From contig NZ_JAFKOI010000006.1 in assembly GCF_017303315.1 (NCBI RefSeq), positions 1 through 64,000 on the forward strand: DNA of 64,000 nt, in the 5' to 3' direction. Source of the DNA: Bacillus sp. NTK071. Its GTDB lineage: Bacteria > Bacillota > Bacilli > Bacillales > Guptibacillaceae. The position numbers were made by a program, and so were the translations under genes. This document shows positions 63,129 through 64,000 of the stretch, piece by piece. The notes beneath the pieces were generated by a model, which was given only the letters and a program-made list of their open reading frames with translations, did not search any database and had not been told where the DNA came from. Each line of letters starts with the position of its first letter. The stretch's first letter is position 1.

Positions 63129-64000
63129 ATGAGTATGCCAATAGAAGAGAGTGAGTTAGGGGTAACGGAACTTTTTGAGGAATGGGATGAGGTTATTAAA
63201 GGTTATCATTCGTCACTCGTATCTCTTATGGGTGAGGATGAAGAAACAGTGGACTTTCAAAAGAATAATAACCAAATTCTCCACGTTCCTAGAGATTATC
63301 CAACAATCGGAGATGCGGTGGATCAAGCATCAGCTGGAGACACAATTCTATTAGCAAATGGTACGTATCATGAGAGTGTTTCTATTCCTTCTACCAAACC
63401 ATCTCTTCGATTCATTGCGAACGGTAAGGATGTTATTTTAAATGGAAAAGGAAAGCTAGATACAGGATTTACGTTAATGGCAAATAACATAGAACTAAAC
63501 GGAATTCAGATCCGAGACTTTGTAGAAGCGGGAATTGAAGTGACGGGAGTATACGGAATTAAACTCATCCGAAATACGATTTATACCGTAACGAGGGGTC
63601 ATGGAATCCAGCTGAATGAGGGGACATTCTCTAATTTAATTTGGAAGAATAAAGTCTCTTACGCGAATAAGGACGGAATAAATCTTCAGTCCAAAAACGT
63701 TTGGGTTGTTGCTAATGAGTTTAGTCATAACGGACAAAATGGTATTCGGATTACTACGATAGGAAATCACATTGTTGGAAATGAGGTTCGAAGCAATAAA
63801 GAAAGCGGCGTACTAGAGGATGAAGGGTTTAACCTCGTTTATGATAATGAGATCGTTCGGAATGGGAAAGAAGGAATTAACTTACCAACAAAGCTTGGAG
63901 GTTCCTTGTCATTAAGCAATCAGGTCGATAAAAACAAAGGCAATGGATTGGTAGTTGAAACTCCTGGGAACTTAGTAATCGATAATCGGTTTGTAAGCAA
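63129..64000 (+). CDS. Right-handed parallel beta-helix repeat protein (partial, runs off window)
   Basis: Open for 290 codons to the window end, from an ATG behind AAAGGGTG. After about 45 acidic residues comes LHVPRDYPTIGDAVDQASAGD, the start of a NosD/pectate-lyase-like beta helix, with turns such as GIQIRDF, GIKLIRNTI, GIQLNEG, GINLQSKN and GIRITTIG at a spacing of about 22 residues. There is no signal peptide. It may bind or cleave a carbohydrate, or form a structural protein such as a spore component; function unknown. Confidence 0.85.
   Translation, partial: MSMPIEESELGVTELFEEWDEVIKGYHSSLVSLMGEDEETVDFQKNNNQILHVPRDYPTIGDAVDQASAGDTILLANGTYHESVSIPSTKPSLRFIANGKDVILNGKGKLDTGFTLMANNIELNGIQIRDFVEAGIEVTGVYGIKLIRNTIYTVTRGHGIQLNEGTFSNLIWKNKVSYANKDGINLQSKNVWVVANEFSHNGQNGIRITTIGNHIVGNEVRSNKESGVLEDEGFNLVYDNEIVRNGKEGINLPTKLGGSLSLSNQVDKNKGNGLVVETPGNLVIDNRFVS

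Overview
The window is a piece of a Bacillaceae chromosome (Firmicutes), probably from a moderately halophilic or marine Bacillus relative such as Pseudalkalibacillus/Guptibacillus or a neighbour; this naming is inference. Supporting signs are AGGAGG-type ribosome binding sites, frequent TTG starts, many intrinsic terminators, a yugI-yuzA-yugJ-pgi-yugN-yugO neighbourhood like that of Bacillus subtilis, liaFSR, gbsR-gbsA and an S-box (SAM-I) riboswitch. Na+-coupled transporters and a choline-to-glycine-betaine locus fit a salt-stressed lifestyle.

Layout. 1-478: end of a possible structured RNA. 479-12596: sulfite-oxidase-like molybdoenzyme, CwlC-like cell wall hydrolase, permuted NlpC/P60 hydrolase, modAB, vanadium-haloperoxidase-like PAP2 protein, liaFSR, alpha/beta hydrolase and an NSS transporter. 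12907-20782: the yug block plus YggT, DUF4386 and Crp/Fnr genes, with a 143-bp cloverleaf-like DNA element and three repeats at a 120-bp period. 20965-21144: a small membrane protein. 21299-21371: tRNA-Ala(GGC).

21329-41443 is a genomic island in the 3' half of tRNA-Ala. A 46-bp direct repeat of the tRNA end closes it at 41398-41443, and an 18-bp remnant of the same repeat lies inside at 35228-35245, so it looks like two tandem insertions. Segment 1 carries a GNAT/small-protein pair, decayed plasmid/ICE genes (RHH-like protein, twice-frameshifted ArdC-type antirestriction gene, primase remnant) and a five-gene operon: an 80-aa protein, a DUF499 ATPase, DUF3780, a DUF1156 DNA methyltransferase and a PLD-nuclease/SNF2-helicase fusion. 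This is a putative anti-phage modification-restriction system. Segment 2 carries a DUF697-type GTPase, a broken DUF1643 gene, a dGTPase, a nucleoside-deoxyribosyltransferase-like/PD-(D/E)XK fusion and a second PD-(D/E)XK nuclease. No integrase remains, and the island is clearly more AT-rich than its flanks.

41673-48603: aldo/keto reductase, DegV, alpha/beta hydrolase, MerR regulator, CorC/HlyC protein and an argininosuccinate-lyase paralog. 48773-55251: a choline module with a Na+/choline symporter resembling animal CHT1, GbsR, GbsA and a BetA-type choline dehydrogenase. The symporter and gbsA promoters share an 18-bp motif just downstream of the -10, a candidate GbsR operator. 55356-62264: zinc-ribbon/HtrA-like protease, small haem-copper-oxidase-like protein, a 45-48 aa protein, SWIM/SNF2 helicase and a divergent HxlR/VOC pair. 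62373-62913: a SAM-I riboswitch in front of a truncated sfnG-like gene. 63129-64000: start of a right-handed beta-helix protein running off the window.

An intergenic MITE-like repeat family (at least four fuller copies and two fragments) is scattered through the core regions but was not seen in the island.
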